Of a DNA stretch of 64,000 nt, positions 22,051-35,100 are shown in pieces; positions within the stretch are counted from its first letter, which is position 1; the number at the start of each line of letters is the position of its first letter. Below the pieces are notes generated by a model. It was not told the DNA's origin and searched no databases. It saw only the letters and a list, made by a program, of their open reading frames with translations. Source of the DNA: Megamerina dolium (Eukaryota > Arthropoda > Insecta > Diptera > Megamerinidae); the NCBI GenBank assembly GCA_963854835.1, contig OY978527.1, positions 38,879,040 to 38,943,039 on the forward strand. Reading direction: 5' to 3'. The position numbers were made by a program, and so were the translations under genes.

Positions 22051-23260
22051 GGCGCTTAGAAATTATGACAATATTATAAGAACAATTGTGTGTTTTTATA
22101 TTTTATTGTGTGTTTTTATATTTTATTTCATTGTTTCAATAAAACTAACTAGTTAGAATTTAGAAGCAATCAATTACCCCAGGACAGAACAACAAGTTTT
22201 CATCGTTTTGGCAAATTTTTACTGTCCTAAGTATTTTCAATTATTATTTTGCGAATCTGGCAACATTAAACTCACTTTCTAGATTCGTACTGAGAAAAAT
22301 AACATTTTAATTTTTATACCATTTGACGTATAGTGTACTTTAGCCTATCATTCTCTCATCATTTACTGTTATTTCTGCTATTTCCTGCTCTTCTTCTTAT
22401 ATTTTGTCATTTTATTATATGTAGTGTTGATTTAAATTTGAAAACAAAACAAAAACAAGAAAAAGCCATATTAATTCAAGCCATGTATACGCTACAGAAT
22501 TTTTTAGTATGAAACGGTCATTCGAATTGGTAGGTTGTTTTTCTGTGTGTTCTGCGGAAAAGTACAATATTTTCGTATTGTATTTTCTTTTTTTGTACTA
22601 CAAAGTCGTAATCATCTTAACAAATATTGAGTATTTAGTCAGAAACAGTGTGTCTTTAAGACGTGTATCAAATCACAACAGTTGTTTTGAATTTCTAAAA
22701 GGCATTCAAGTGTATAGATTTTAATTATAATAAGAGTGTATGGGTATGACACTGAGTGTGTGCGTGCGTTATTTGTAAAAAAAAACATAAAAAAAAAACA
22801 AGTGCTGATGATGCGATGAAAGAAAAAAAAAATTATGAAATATCTATTATCAATGTGCAAAAGAAATGAAAAATATTTACGCGACCATAGATTCAATATT
22901 AATATTACACATACGAGTGTCTACATATTTAGTAATTTTCCCCCAAATGTTTTCAAAGAATTCAGACGAGTATCAAAATTCTTAGTGCGATGTTTTGTTA
23001 AAATTTTTCTTAGAAATAAATAACTGAAATATGAAAAAAATTATTATGCGGAATTTAAAATAAATTAATTTATAGGAAATATCAAAATAAATAAAAAATT
23101 CGGATTGTGTGATTTTTTTTTTACATTTTTTTTCTATCTCTAAATATTGTTTAGTATTAAAGCTGTGTATTATTTATAGCTATTTCATGCATATTCATAT
23201 GGAAAAATTTCAAAACAACATTTTAAATTTACTTATAATAGAAAGCAATTGCGATTTATT

Positions 23261-23298
<38 letters not shown>

Positions 23299-23720
23299 GA
23301 TTATCATTGCCATTGTATAACACTTAGATATATTGAATTCAATTGTTTCGGGAGGTAGTGGTGAGATGATCGAGGTGCTCGTTTTAGTGGTGGCGTTTCG
23401 TTTATTTAATACAATACTCAATTCTGCAATTACAAAGTCAATTGTGGCAACACTAAAACCTAACACAAGGTGCAACAGTTTTTATACAGATACGCATTGT
23501 TGTTGTTGTTGTTGCGGTTCTACTATTCTACATTTTTGCTATTACATATTATTTTCCTCTTTGCGATTTGTTGGCATTAGTAATAGAAATGAAGCAAGAG
23601 GGTTCATTAGCTTTTCACTGATTTCTTTAATACCTTCTCTTTAGTATATATATATATTTTTTTTTTTTGAGATATATTTATGATTTGTGTTTCAATTTGT
23701 TCAGGCATAAATTACCCTAA
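22051..23720. other. non-coding stretch
   Basis: Short AT-biased ORFs only. It includes the ATC microsatellite at 23261-23299 and a short TTG run near 23494. Confidence 0.5.
23261..23299 (+). repeat. (ATC)n microsatellite
   Basis: About thirteen ATC units in non-coding DNA. Confidence 0.93.
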
Positions 23721-24052
23721 TAGCCTTGACAGACGGTAGCGTTAATCCGGATTAACGATTTACTTCGAATTAGCTCAAGCATTAACTGCAGCTAATCCTC
23801 ATTAACTCTTTGTCCGCGTTGGCGAACAAATAAATCCAGGTGTCAATTACGAACTGTGAATGTCAATTTACAAGTTTCTGATAGTTTTCAGTTCACGTAC
23901 TTCTTGTAGATTTTCTCAAATCGAGATGACAAATGACAGAAATTGCTAGTGATAGTAATGTAATTGAGTAGACCTAATAAAATAGCAATGACCTGTTAAT
24001 CCGGATTAAGTGCGTCGTTAATCCGGATTAACGCTGCCGTCTGTCTAGGCTA
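23721..24052 (+). mobile_element. PIF/Harbinger-like MITE, copy 2
   Basis: The 332-bp element has termini TAGCCTTGACAGACGGTAG and GCTGCCGTCTGTCTAGGCTA, with a TAA duplication (23718-23720, 24053-24055). The palindrome GTTAATCCGGATTAAC is present at both ends. The interior (CGTTGGCGAACAAATAAATC onward) matches copy 1 in the same orientation but lacks about 130 bp. Confidence 0.87.
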
Positions 24053-24055
24053 TAA

Positions 24056-26789
24056 GATTCTTAACATGAAAATTGTAACAATTTTCGTTTATTAATTCAT
24101 ACTTACAATTTCATAGCTAAATGTTGAAATTCAATATAATATTTTGATTTTTAAACATAGTCCACTTGTCAGAAGCTTTATTAAAAAGCTCAGACTTTCA
24201 TCATTCGGAATTGGATAATGTCAAAATTGATTAAAATTTTCTTGCAAAAAATTCCCTTACATCTGCCGTCATAGAATTTAGTTCAAAATTACATTTCAAT
24301 TGATTATGGAATGGAAAAATTTATAGAAGCCTTATTAGATAGCTCATAGTTCCACCGTTCGGAATTGGATAATGTCAAAATTGATTAAAATATTCTTAAA
24401 AAAATTCCTTTACCTGCTGTCATAGAATTTAATTCAAAATTACATTTCAATTGAGAAGTTTCTATAAAAATATTGTCTTAAAACTTCAAGACATTATACG
24501 ATGCAAAGAAGCCATTGGACAAAGACGAATTACAGTGAATTTGGGGTATAGAAAAATAGCAAAGTAGCTTTCTAAATTATAATATAAACTTAGTCAAATA
24601 ATTTGTAATATAATATTTATTCAGCATTTATATTCTGTAGCGAGCTATGCCAACAAACTTACTATGTTACACTTCTCTCTAATGCGTGAGTGTAAAATAT
24701 ATGTAAATTTTACTCGCTCTTATTGATTTTACAGCTCTACTCATGCTTCTTGGTATCTTTTTTGGCATTTCTTATATTTTTCTATTCGTTTTTTTTGTCT
24801 TCTTTACTTATTTCATGTGAAATTTATTTCTAAATGCAATAGTAAACACAAAAACCGTCATAATGGAGTTAAATTGAGAGAGTTCAAGAGAGAGAAAGAG
24901 AGCAATGATGTGATGACGTTTGTACAATGACAGTAACACATCATTGATTGCTTCATTAATGTGGTCAAACGTGTTTTTCGATTATTTTGTTTTTTGCACT
25001 TTTAATATATTTTGCAGTCATATTATTATTTGTATTGACATTGGGATTCCTAGTGTTGAATATAAGTAGTTAGGCCTGTGTATGCCTCTATATTAAATAT
25101 GCGATTTATTACGACACATTGTGAATATTCAATTTGATTGCCGCTTTACTGCTATTATTTATTTATAAACTTCGTTCGTTCGTTTTTATATTATTATTAT
25201 TTTTTTTTTTGTTAATTAAGTACTTACATGTTTTACTAAAGTATTTTTAATCTATATTTCTTCATAACAAGGATAACAACAATTACGTGAATCAATAAAT
25301 AATAATATTAAAAATAAAACATCAAACAAACAATGTCACAGTGTGTGTATTTGTGTAAAAATCATTAAATTTACTTTTCTTCTATAATACATTTATACTA
25401 CATTTCGATTTGGTGTCAATTATATCTGGTGCACGTTTGCCATTTATTTATATACTAAAACGACCAATCGTTCCAAACGACCGATCCACCAAACAATCAA
25501 CTAACCAACCAAGTGTCGAGGACAATTTCACAGCAAAGGATAAAATATAATAATATACAAACAGCAGCGTTACCAATTATTTTGTCAAACTACTCATATT
25601 GCATTGTACAGTAAACAGCAGTAGCAGCAGCAGCATCGAATCAGAGTAGGTCAGGTCAGTATCTTTTTTTTTATATACTCATACGTGCAGCATTCTTTTT
25701 TTGGACATATACGATATAAATACTATATGTATTCTTCTAAATGAAATATGTTTTAATTAAAAAAAAATTTATTTTTTTTTATACTTGATGTACTCGAATA
25801 TTTCAACACAATATATTTTCGATATTCAAATAATACGCAAAACTATATGTCGAACATGAAATATGATGTTTCAGTATTTTTGGGATAAAATAAATATGAA
25901 AAATTTTATGAGAATTGTTACGCTAAAGAAAATGAACTTTCTAAATAGACGTGCCATTGCACGTTTTACTCGATGAAGTATTGTTTAATGTTACTTTTCA
26001 AAGTTTTACTGCTTTTGTAAGTTTTGGATAGCAAAAAAAAAAGACTTTTTAACTCTTTAAAAAAATATTTAAAGAAGAGGCTTTAGAATTTAGTAGATTA
26101 TTTAAAGCTACAAAAAATATTTGAATTTCTTAAAAACTTGAACCATATTTTTGTAATTTAACCCAACTTATAAACGATAGTCAAATTTTTACTACCTCTC
26201 TCCGATAATCTACCGATGAAGGAAATTTGGCAACCTAATAATATATGACATATATGAAAACAAAAAAAATTACGGATGAATCAATTTAAGATGCTTTTTT
26301 CAACTATGGTATTCTTATTTGTTCAGCTTTACTACGAAAATAAACTTTCTACAAAGAATGTGTTTCGATCACTTGGAGAAATTAATACTTCATACATTGG
26401 GCCTATCAAAGCGCATTCCGCTATATCATCGAAAAATATGAAATTCACACTATGAATAATATGCGACCAAGAACTGTCATTATACCCAGACAAAACAACG
26501 ATTTGGTGTTGTTTATTTGCTGGTAGCATCACGGGCCCTGGAATCAAGTGAAACCGTAGAATGCACCATATTAGCTGCAATTATCGCCAATATTGAAAAA
26601 AAAATAATCTTTAGAAAGTAAATCTAAAAAAAAAAATGGTTCTTTGTTTGTAACCCTAACACCACATGATCCGAAAATCTTGAAAGTCTGCAGAATGGTG
26701 CATGTTTGATAGAGCGCAGTATATGCACCATAATAAATCCAAACACTTTTTAAAAGAGCTTTAATCAGGTAATCAAAAAATAATAAATA
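24056..26789. other. non-coding stretch with one tandem duplication
   Basis: Contains the duplication at 24168-24464 and a short CAG-rich stretch near 25615-25640. No exon or transposon motif seen. Confidence 0.5.
24168..24464 (+). repeat. tandem duplication, about 154-bp unit
   Basis: CGGAATTGGATAATGTCAAA starts at 24206 and again at 24360, and surrounding sequence is alike throughout both units (TTCAAAATTACATTTCAATT ends each). Confidence 0.87.
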
Positions 26790-27018
26790 AATATGTGGCA
26801 TTTAAAGGCCTCGAAGGGCCATTTGCTCGAACTTCTCTTCCAGGATTGTTGTACGTGTTAAATTTTGGGTAGTATTGTAAGGGGCTTATATGAATTAGCC
26901 GGTTCCGAACGGCAGAACCCATGTGACATTACTTCTTCGATATTAAAGTTCAACCGGAGATTGTATCCACAACCTATGGATCAGAAGGTCAAAGCACTAA
27001 CCACTGAACTAAGGTACT
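26790..27018 (-). mobile_element. tRNA-derived SINE, internally deleted and diverged
   Basis: It shows the SINE tail (ATATGTGGCATTTAAAGGCC) and body (GCCGGTTCCGAACGGCAGAA), then skips to a degraded head in which the A box reads TAGTTCAGTGGTTAG. The promoter is damaged. Confidence 0.78.
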
Positions 27019-27019
27019 A

Positions 27020-27670
27020 GTGATCTAGGTTAGGTTACAGTGGCCGACCTCTCAAAAAAAAAGGCGCACTTAAGCCAGAGAAAGGCCCATTGTGGTACCA
27101 CGCGAATATTCCTACTCTACTACGTCGAGAACCAAGCAGAACTTTTGACAAAATTTAGGAGGTTGGTAATATCAACCACTAATAGAGGGGCTAAGTCATT
27201 CAACTGGTAATATCCCAGGAATTTTTTGCTTCTTTTGCACAAAGCAGGGCAGGTACCCAGCAGATGTGAGACGGTCTCGAGTTCTTCCTCATCTATGCAG
27301 CTTCTGCAGTAGTCATGCATGAGATGGCCTAAGCCCATTCTCGCTGCGTGAGTTCCTATGAGGCAGTGGCCGGTAACCACTACAACATAGGTCGAAATAT
27401 CTTTTCTGTTAAGGTCAGTGAGTTTACGCGAGCGTTTCTTACTAAGTGTGGGCCGAAGCACTTTCGCCGTCCTACAAATCGGTGAATCCGTCATCCATCT
27501 TTTTTTGGAAGAAGTTAGATGTGAATACATCCAATTTGTGTTTACTTGTGGCAACGGGGATCCCCAAGTTGAGATTTTCTTTAGTTAAAGCTTCGTTTGT
27601 ACCCTGTCTAGAGAGCTCGTCTGCTCTACAGTTTCCTCGTATGCCCCTAGTGATGTAATACGCATGCGTT
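27020..27670 (-). mobile_element. LINE C-terminus and 3' UTR, Jockey-like with RNase H end
   Basis: The minus strand gives GIRGNCRADELSRQGT (end of an RNase H domain) at about 27650-27600. Next come VVTGHCLIGTHAARMGLGH and CRSCIDEEELETVSHLLGTC, a zinc-knuckle-like C-X2-C...H...C, and a stop near 27120. The 3' UTR runs to a plus-strand A-run near 27053. One frameshift near 27450-27550 breaks the frame. These are standard C-terminal features of Jockey/I-type LINE polyproteins; the exact clade is unsure. Confidence 0.8.
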
Positions 27671-30299
27671 TATCAAGTGGTTTTATGGAAGATTATACAA
27701 TTTTAGTTGGCCTGCCGTAATTTACTTTGCTGAGAATATAATTTCTTCGAAAGTCCGAATATTAATATGGCAAATATTGGATCTTCCGATATATTGGAGT
27801 TTCGTGAGGATAACCTCATCGAAAACTCTTTCCTGATATCTTATACCATCTTCAGACTTTAATAAGTTGAAAATAAAGTAAGATTTTAAATAGATTTCTT
27901 CTTTGAAGCATTTTAACCGCCAATTATATCAAATATTTCAAGAAAATACAAAGATTATTTATTTGCTGTGTTATAGTCGCACATGAGCACCCTATAAGAT
28001 GCGCGAAAGTAGATAAATAATTTGAAAATTTGTCGCAATGTCGTCCGAATGCATTTCATAGTTGAAGGTCGATATTTGGCACCGAAAACTACAATTGGAA
28101 AACCCAAAGAAAAAAATAGGCATGCTCATATGTTCATGTGCAACGAAACAAAAACCGCAAAAAAATCGATTTCAACACAACAGGATAATTACCAAGAAAT
28201 TTATAACAATGACAACAGTAACAACAACAACAACAACAAAACGCAGGACTAAAATAAATTAAGCACTAATGTATACAGTTGAGCGTAATACAATTCATTT
28301 CAAGCATGTTTATATGAATGTATACGTTTAAGGTATAGCTAGGCAAGGTAATAAGGTCAATGTAAAACTAGCTTTCAAAATTTATGCATATATACATACA
28401 TGCACTTATGTACTTGTATATATTCACGTAAGTGCACTTGCTTGAATACCCAAAGGAGACATTTGTGTGAAGTGAAGGAAGTAGACAGACAGACAGTGCA
28501 GCGATGGCATAAATAAATGCCACACACAAATGTTCCTAGAGTTCATTGTAGCTGCTGCGTAGTTCTGTGTGTGTGTATATGTGAATAACATAACATATAA
28601 TAAGCACTCAGGCTGAGTACATAATATATAAATGCAACCATGTGCGTGTGTATGTGAGTGGGTTAGTGAATGCCATGCTATATACAATATAAGATGCTCA
28701 TATGAAGAAAATGTGTTTAATTCAAGTCAAGTGGGAGGACGAAAAAAATAATATTAATTCTAGTGCAACTAAGTTCTAGTCAATAGTAAGACTGGTCTTG
28801 AAATTGTAACAATAACAGTAACAATAACAATAATAAATGCCAGAATGTCGTAACAATATGAACAACAATTGTGTCCTTTATTTTAAACAGAAAAGAGCAA
28901 TGACAAACAAATGACTGACTAAATGAAAAATACTGAAAAACATCCCGAAGGACATGCTTGCCATTGTTGTTATTTGTTTAATGCTACAGTTATTTGTTTA
29001 ATGCTACAGTGCACCCAGATATCTTATGTTGTTTTCTTATGGTCGGTCATACGTATTGAAAGCAAAATGTCGCATAAGCAACATTCACATATATGAATAC
29101 ATAGATGAATATGTACATGCTCAAACTCATAAAAATATATAGTAGTATTTATAGTAGAGAGACATGATCAGCATCATCAGTAACTACTGCTGCTGCTGCT
29201 GCTAATGTTGCAATTGCAGTTGAAATAAAAAATTTTGTGGTTGTTATAATTGTTTTCAAGGTTCTTGTACAAAAAAACAAAAGACCAAATAACGAAATGG
29301 GAACAAATATTAAATAAAACAATGCGGATATAGTTCCAATGTAAATAATAGTTTGAAATAGAAAAGTTTGCTAGAAAAAGAGAATGAGAAAATGATGTGG
29401 ATAAAATAAAAAATACTTGCCTAAATTTTAAATTGTGTCATTGTGCATTGTGATTTATTTATAGCCGGTGGTAGATTGTGCAATTTGTTTCTAGGACAAA
29501 ATTTGAATTGTATACTTTGAAAGAGAGTTGGTAGTGGTTCAGTCTGACTTCCAAAGTTCCTTACCCAACGAAAAGTGAAAATCTTAATTATTATTAGAAT
29601 ATTCGATTTCTTTAAACCTGTGGTACATAATATGTATATAAACTAAAAATTCAATTTCAATTTGTGAATCACATTTCAGTTGGTGGCACCTTCTTATATC
29701 ATCTGCTATTGTTATCTATCTTTCCGAAATATAAAAGCAAAATTATACAATAATGGTTATTAATTGTTAGTTAAAAACATTGAGCAATATATATTATTGC
29801 TATTGAAACAACTTAAATTGAGTTTGAAAACATTGAAAACATTCGTCCTATCATATTGTAGTTTCGTAAACCATATGAGAATTATGAGTACACTTAACAT
29901 ATGCAATTTTATAATATTATTTTCAATTAGATTCGCATTGTAATTGAAATACTATTGTCTATAACGTCCTTAGATAAAATTTTTACCTACGATCAATGGT
30001 GCACCAGAAATTCGCATAGAGTATTTTTACTTTTTATTACGCAGTGTTCACTTCACACTCTTAATAAAGTCTATGTAATCATTTTAGTAACTACTTTGAT
30101 TATATTACTGATGTCCAATTTATGGGATTGCTGTGATTCTGATTACGTAAGCTTAGTCGACTTGTTTATCCTTATTTAAGCAGAATCATTCAAATTTGTT
30201 GTTGACTAGTCCCCTAGAATGGTCTTGGGTATTATTGTTATTCAGGCTATTCAATGCACTGTGAACTAAATGATCTTTTGTGTGCCTATTGCCCAACTA
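27671..30299. other. non-coding stretch with microsatellites
   Basis: Contains ACA/AAC repeats near 28216-28243 (which create an Asn-rich chance ORF) and a CTG run near 29185-29203. No gene recognised. Confidence 0.5.
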
Positions 30300-30830
30300 A
30301 AACAATTCTAGACTATTTATAAACCTTTTAATTGCTGTGGGATTGATTTTACCTATGTGGTTTGGAGTCAAGATTCCATTACCTATAAATCCCTTCGACT
30401 GCCGCATGCCCGTTTGGGCTCTCCAGTAGTCGAGTAGATCCCGTTTATCCCTTTCATATATCAAGTTGTTTATGAGACTGTTTTTAACCCCGCAGAAAGG
30501 TTACAAACAAACGGAATCGGCCATTTCGTTTCCCTCGTGTCCCTCGTGTCCCGTCACACACATGAGTGTGACAGGCTTCTTAACTACCAGGGCATTGGGA
30601 AGTTTAAAACATTCCCAAGCCAACCTTGATTGAAAGGAGAACTTTGCCAGAGACTTTAGACCCGCCTGGCTGTCCGAGAGGATGCATATTTTGATACCAC
30701 GGGTACCCCTACGTATGCATTCTCTCGCACATAACTCTAAGGCATGGACGTCCGCCTGAAAGATGGAAATTGCTTTCCCCATTGCGATTGCTTTCCGAAA
30801 TCTTGGTCCAACAATTCCATCTTCGTCTTG
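30300..30830 (-). mobile_element. LINE RNase H domain fragment
   Basis: Minus-strand translation from 30782 gives MGKAISIFQADVHALELCAR, then KICILSDSQAGLKSL and VTGHEGHEGNEMADS. This is an RNase H fold with the catalytic acids in QADVHALEL, LSDSQAG and NEMADS. Past a frameshift it continues RDKRDLLDYWRAQTGMRQSK and GILTPNHIGKINPT, the linker found between RNase H and zinc knuckle in LINE ORF2. It overlaps the RNase H end seen at 27600-27650, so the two are separate insertions of related elements. Confidence 0.83.
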
Positions 30831-31913
30831 GGTATTAAATTTGTGTAGGACTAGTAGGTCAAATATAATATGATTTATTTATGAGTACTTTTTCTAACTG
30901 TCGTGGTATTTTTGTACAGTATTGTTTGACATCTCATCAGAGAAAGACTAAGGCCAGCACAGCGCCTAGAGGCATCGAGATCAGTTTGTTGTTTAGTTAA
31001 TTACACACTTTGGACCGGTGAGTTTTGTAGCATAGATTATGTAATATCACTCTTATAAACTTGCTCCTTTGGATCTATGAAGAATACAAAATTTACCTGC
31101 GTAGGCTGAGGCTACGATTGAGGAATTAGAATTCGACTCGACATAGTCGAACGCTTCATAGAAAATTAGAACATCAGTTTGGTTCATGTTAGTCACAATT
31201 ATGGCCAATATTCGAGAGAAATGATTTTTAAAAAATTTATGCAATGAACCTTTCTTTTGTGTGATTTTGTGTGAACAATAAAAAAGATTTTTCTAATTTT
31301 TGAAAAAAAAACTAATGTTACGTCATAAAAGTATATCAGCTTCGTGAGAACTTATTTTTCACAATCGGAAATCTCTCTCTCTCTGTTTCTCGATTCAACA
31401 ATATTTTCTGTAGAACCATCAGGACTAAATTACAATTCTATTTTGAACTAGACTAATGTACATACATTGACATATATATTGCATATGGGTATGAATTAAG
31501 GATTGTAAGTCTATTGGGAACAATAAATGGTATCAACTTCTTTTGCCAGCCAATAGTCATTTATTTGATTTTATTCGATGAAGACGACATTCGACATTGC
31601 AGAAAATATAATGTTATAATTTGCGTTGGCCATCTGTATAGACAGTAATGAGAGTCCATGTTATATTGCTATCCACACAAAATTAATGGTTTCGAAAGAA
31701 AATGAGTATAGTTTTCAGCAGTACGTACAAACAATTGTAGTTATATAAAGACAAAGTGAATATATACTGACAATTATGAAATCTAATAAATTTCAGTTCA
31801 GAGTATATTAAAATTGCAAAAATCTTAAATTGCAAAAAAATTGATTTATTATGTTTTGTCAAGTTACTCCTGATATATAGGTAGAAATATGTGTCTGCAT
31901 TGTACATATTTTA
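30831..31913. other. non-coding stretch, nothing recognised
   Basis: Short chance ORFs only. Confidence 0.5.
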
Positions 31914-31915
31914 TA

Positions 31916-32760
31916 AAGGGTTTTCCATTACGGACATAACAATTTTATCTATTAATAAAATACAGAAATATTTGAGATATTGAGTTCAAATTTATTGTGG
32001 ATATATTGCAAGCATTACATTTTATGAATAAAATTCGATTTCAGTCATACGACCATCACGAGCCCGTTTACAGCGGTCGATTCTTTGGACCCAATTTTAC
32101 ACCACTCTAGCACACATTTCGACCGGAACGTTGTCTAAAGTTGCTGGCTTGTTGGCATAGACCAGTGACTTGATAAAGCCCCATAAAAAGAAATCCAATA
32201 GTGTTAGATCGCATGAACGAGGCGGCCATTCGACCGGACCATTTCTCGAGATAACACGGCACCGTCTTGTTGAAACCACATATCGCTGATGTCAAGTTCA
32301 TCCAATTCTGGCCACAAATAATCTTCCAACATAGCACGATAGCGCTCTCCATTGACGGTAACATGACGGTCGTTTTCATACACGAACAAATATGGCCCAA
32401 TCACACCTCCGGCATGAAAAACGCACCAAACAGTAACTTTTTGCGTGTGCAACGGTGTCTCAAGAAGCACTTGTGGGTTTGTTGCTGACCAATAACGCAT
32501 ATTTTGCTTATTGACAAAGCCATTGAGCCAGAAATGAGCTTCATCGCTGAATATGATTTTTCGCTCTTTAAGTTGCGAACACCGACTCAGAATTTCGGTA
32601 GTAATTTTTAATAATTTCCAAACGTTGCTGGTTCGTGAACTTTACCATGATGAAAATGTTGACCTTAACTAACGTTTTGACATTGACAGTTGATTAAAAA
32701 AGTTTAAGGGTGCGTTCATATAAAGATACAAAATTGTTATGTCCCTAATGGAAAACCCTT
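31916..32760 (-). mobile_element. mariner-like element, internally deleted
   Basis: The 845-bp element has termini AAGGGTTTTCCATTA... inverted at both ends (about 30 of 32 bases match) and TA on both sides (31914-31915, 32761-32762). On the minus strand a start at 32648 gives MVKFTNQQRLEIIKNYYRNS. The frame then jumps, with most of the DNA-binding domain missing (about 450 bp), to KIIFSDEAHFWLNGFVNKQN, VTVWCVFHAGGVIGPY, MWFQQDGA and WPPRSCDLTLLDFFLWG. A second small deletion follows QQDGA. It is related to, but a different lineage from, the intact element at 61369. It could be mobilised only by a transposase supplied in trans. Confidence 0.88.
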
Positions 32761-32762
32761 TA

Positions 32763-33945
32763 TGTAGTACCGAATAAATACTGATTTTATGATAAGGGCA
32801 GCATAGCATGTAGAGAGAATGCTACCAAATATGATTAAAAAGGACAATATAAAGTATGAGAAGAGCCTTGTTTGTCACTTGACTGTCCGAAATAGACTAG
32901 TCTGATATTTCACCGTGCTATGAAAGAAAAAAATCTTGAAGAAATAGAAAATAAAAACGAAAAAGAAAAAATATTTAAATTCTAATTTTCGACATTTTTT
33001 GCAAAACCATTAACATTCTTACAAAAAATATGTACAACACAATATATGAAACTGATCGCAACAATTTTCAAATATCTCTGATTAATTATCATATTTATCA
33101 TATCATAAAATCATATGTATAATGAAAGAAAACAAAATGTTTTTCTATTTTTAGTATTTCTCTAAACATTAATAATATCCAATTAATAAACATATCGGTA
33201 TAAAAATGCAAATATATAAAAATTATTTGTGCGCTAATAAACGTACAAATGGATGAGATCATTAAGTATTATTTTTTTGTTTTGTTTTTCCTCATTTTTT
33301 TTTTTTTAACAAATAAAAGAGTTAAATGTATATAAAGATGAAAGGAAAAAATATGATAAAAGCGAACAATAATAAAAAAACCATATCAAATTTGAAATAA
33401 TTAGCTACTGTCACAGTGGCTAATGTTTTAATATGAAGCTTCATAATATTATATACTATATTTAGTAGCTGCTCTTATGATCACTATATCTATACATTCA
33501 TATAGGCATCACTTGGAAAATTAAAAATATGAAAAACAAAATATTATAATAATAATACAACCCAATAATATAATATCCGATGAACTAAATTAGTTACATT
33601 ACATGGTTTTTGGGTTACTGTAGACCCAATAAGTGGTTGAATTGCCATCATCACCCTGAACTTTCTTTTAAACTACAAAAAACTTCCCTGAGATGGGCAA
33701 AAAAACAATGATTTTTGAGATTAGAGTTTAATATGATTACTCTGATTTATCGGATATCATTTTGTTTTTATTATAGAGTTGTATGATATTTGGTTAGATT
33801 CATTTATAAAAATGAACTAAATGGAATCCCAAGTATCGCATTAAACCCAATATTAAAAAAGTGGAAAAACTTAAAAGCCCACATGGCCGTTTACAATATT
33901 TTACTGGTTTTAGAGTAATTCCTTTTAAAAATTGGTCTTGTACTC
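32763..33945. other. non-coding stretch, nothing recognised
   Basis: Very AT-rich; no ORF or motif of note. Confidence 0.55.
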
Positions 33946-33948
33946 TTA

Positions 33949-34455
33949 TAGCCTAGACAGACGGCAGCGTTAATCCGGATTAACGGCGCACTTAATCCGA
34001 ATAAAATACCAACCTGACAGACGGCAATATTGCGGATGAAATAAACAGTTGATTGCTGTTTTATTAGGTTTGTTCACTTACATTACTATCACTATTAATT
34101 TCTGTCATCTGTCACTCTGTCGATATGAGAAAATCTACAAGAAGTAGGTGAATTGAAAACTATCAGAAACTTGTAAATTGACATTTAGAGTACGCAATTG
34201 TTAGTTGGATTTATTTGTCCACGAACGCTTATCGTATTGAAAATTATTAAAAATTGTTGAAAGTTTTTTTTGTTAGTGAACACACCTATTATTTTGTAAG
34301 TTGCATCGAGAAAAAATTCACAATAGAAAACAGCTGTTAATTTTCAACAGTGTTGCCATCGAAAATTGTCCCTAATGCTCTTTAATTTTAAGAATTAACT
34401 CGTTAATTCGAATTAACTCGTTAATCCGGATTAACGTTGCCGTCGTTCTAAGCTA
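33949..34455 (-). mobile_element. PIF/Harbinger-like MITE, copy 3 (opposite orientation)
   Basis: The 507-bp element has termini TAGCCTAGACAGACGGCAG and (diverged) GTTGCCGTCGTTCTAAGCTA, with a TTA duplication (33946-33948, 34456-34458). The palindrome GTTAATCCGGATTAAC is present near both ends. The interior is the reverse complement of copies 1 and 2 and includes the inner CTGACAGACGGCA repeat at about 34013. Confidence 0.87.
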
Positions 34456-35042
34456 TTAGATTATTTTCTAAATGCGCACAGTATATACTCGTATTGAAAT
34501 TAAGTGTTTATTTCATTGATATGTTGTGACATTCAAATATAATTTATACAAACATTACAAATACATCATTGTTGTGAATTAAATTTTTAAGCTCATCGAA
34601 AATTAAAATCAAATATTGAAGTAAAATATTCATATAGCAAAATAATATATTTACAAATTCTTATCTTATAGCACATAGAATTGAATACAAGTATTTGTAC
34701 TGCGCTATCATTCTCTATATAAAATCATTTTCAGTAATCCAATTGAAATTGTACTTTACTTACATGCGAATATAAGTATTTTCGTCAAATCAAATGTACC
34801 TATCTATTTTGAGTGTTGACACGATAACCTTTTGCGGGGGTCAAGTGTAATAAACATCATTGAAATGAAATGTTATCATTTTGAAAATTATACAATTTCG
34901 ATGGAACGTCAAATACTGACGCCAAAGTACAAATATATATTATATTAGTATGTGAGTACGCATACATATATATGTAAATAATTAATGTACTATATAGAAA
35001 TAATATGATGTGATTATAATTACGTTGTAAATTAAATAAAAG

Positions 35043-35100
35043 TTTATTTATTGTATTTTTCAACGTAATCTCCATTTAATTCAGTACATTTTCTGTCAAC
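35043..35100 (-). pseudogene. mariner transposase C-terminal scrap
   Basis: The minus strand reads DRKCTELNGDYVEKYNK then stop, matching the usual C-terminus of DD34D mariner transposases. Nothing else of the element was found upstream, so it is a remnant. Confidence 0.5.

Noticed and set aside
28022..28252. 76-codon ORF with an Asn-rich end
   Set aside because: The Asn run is an AAC microsatellite; no other coding sign.
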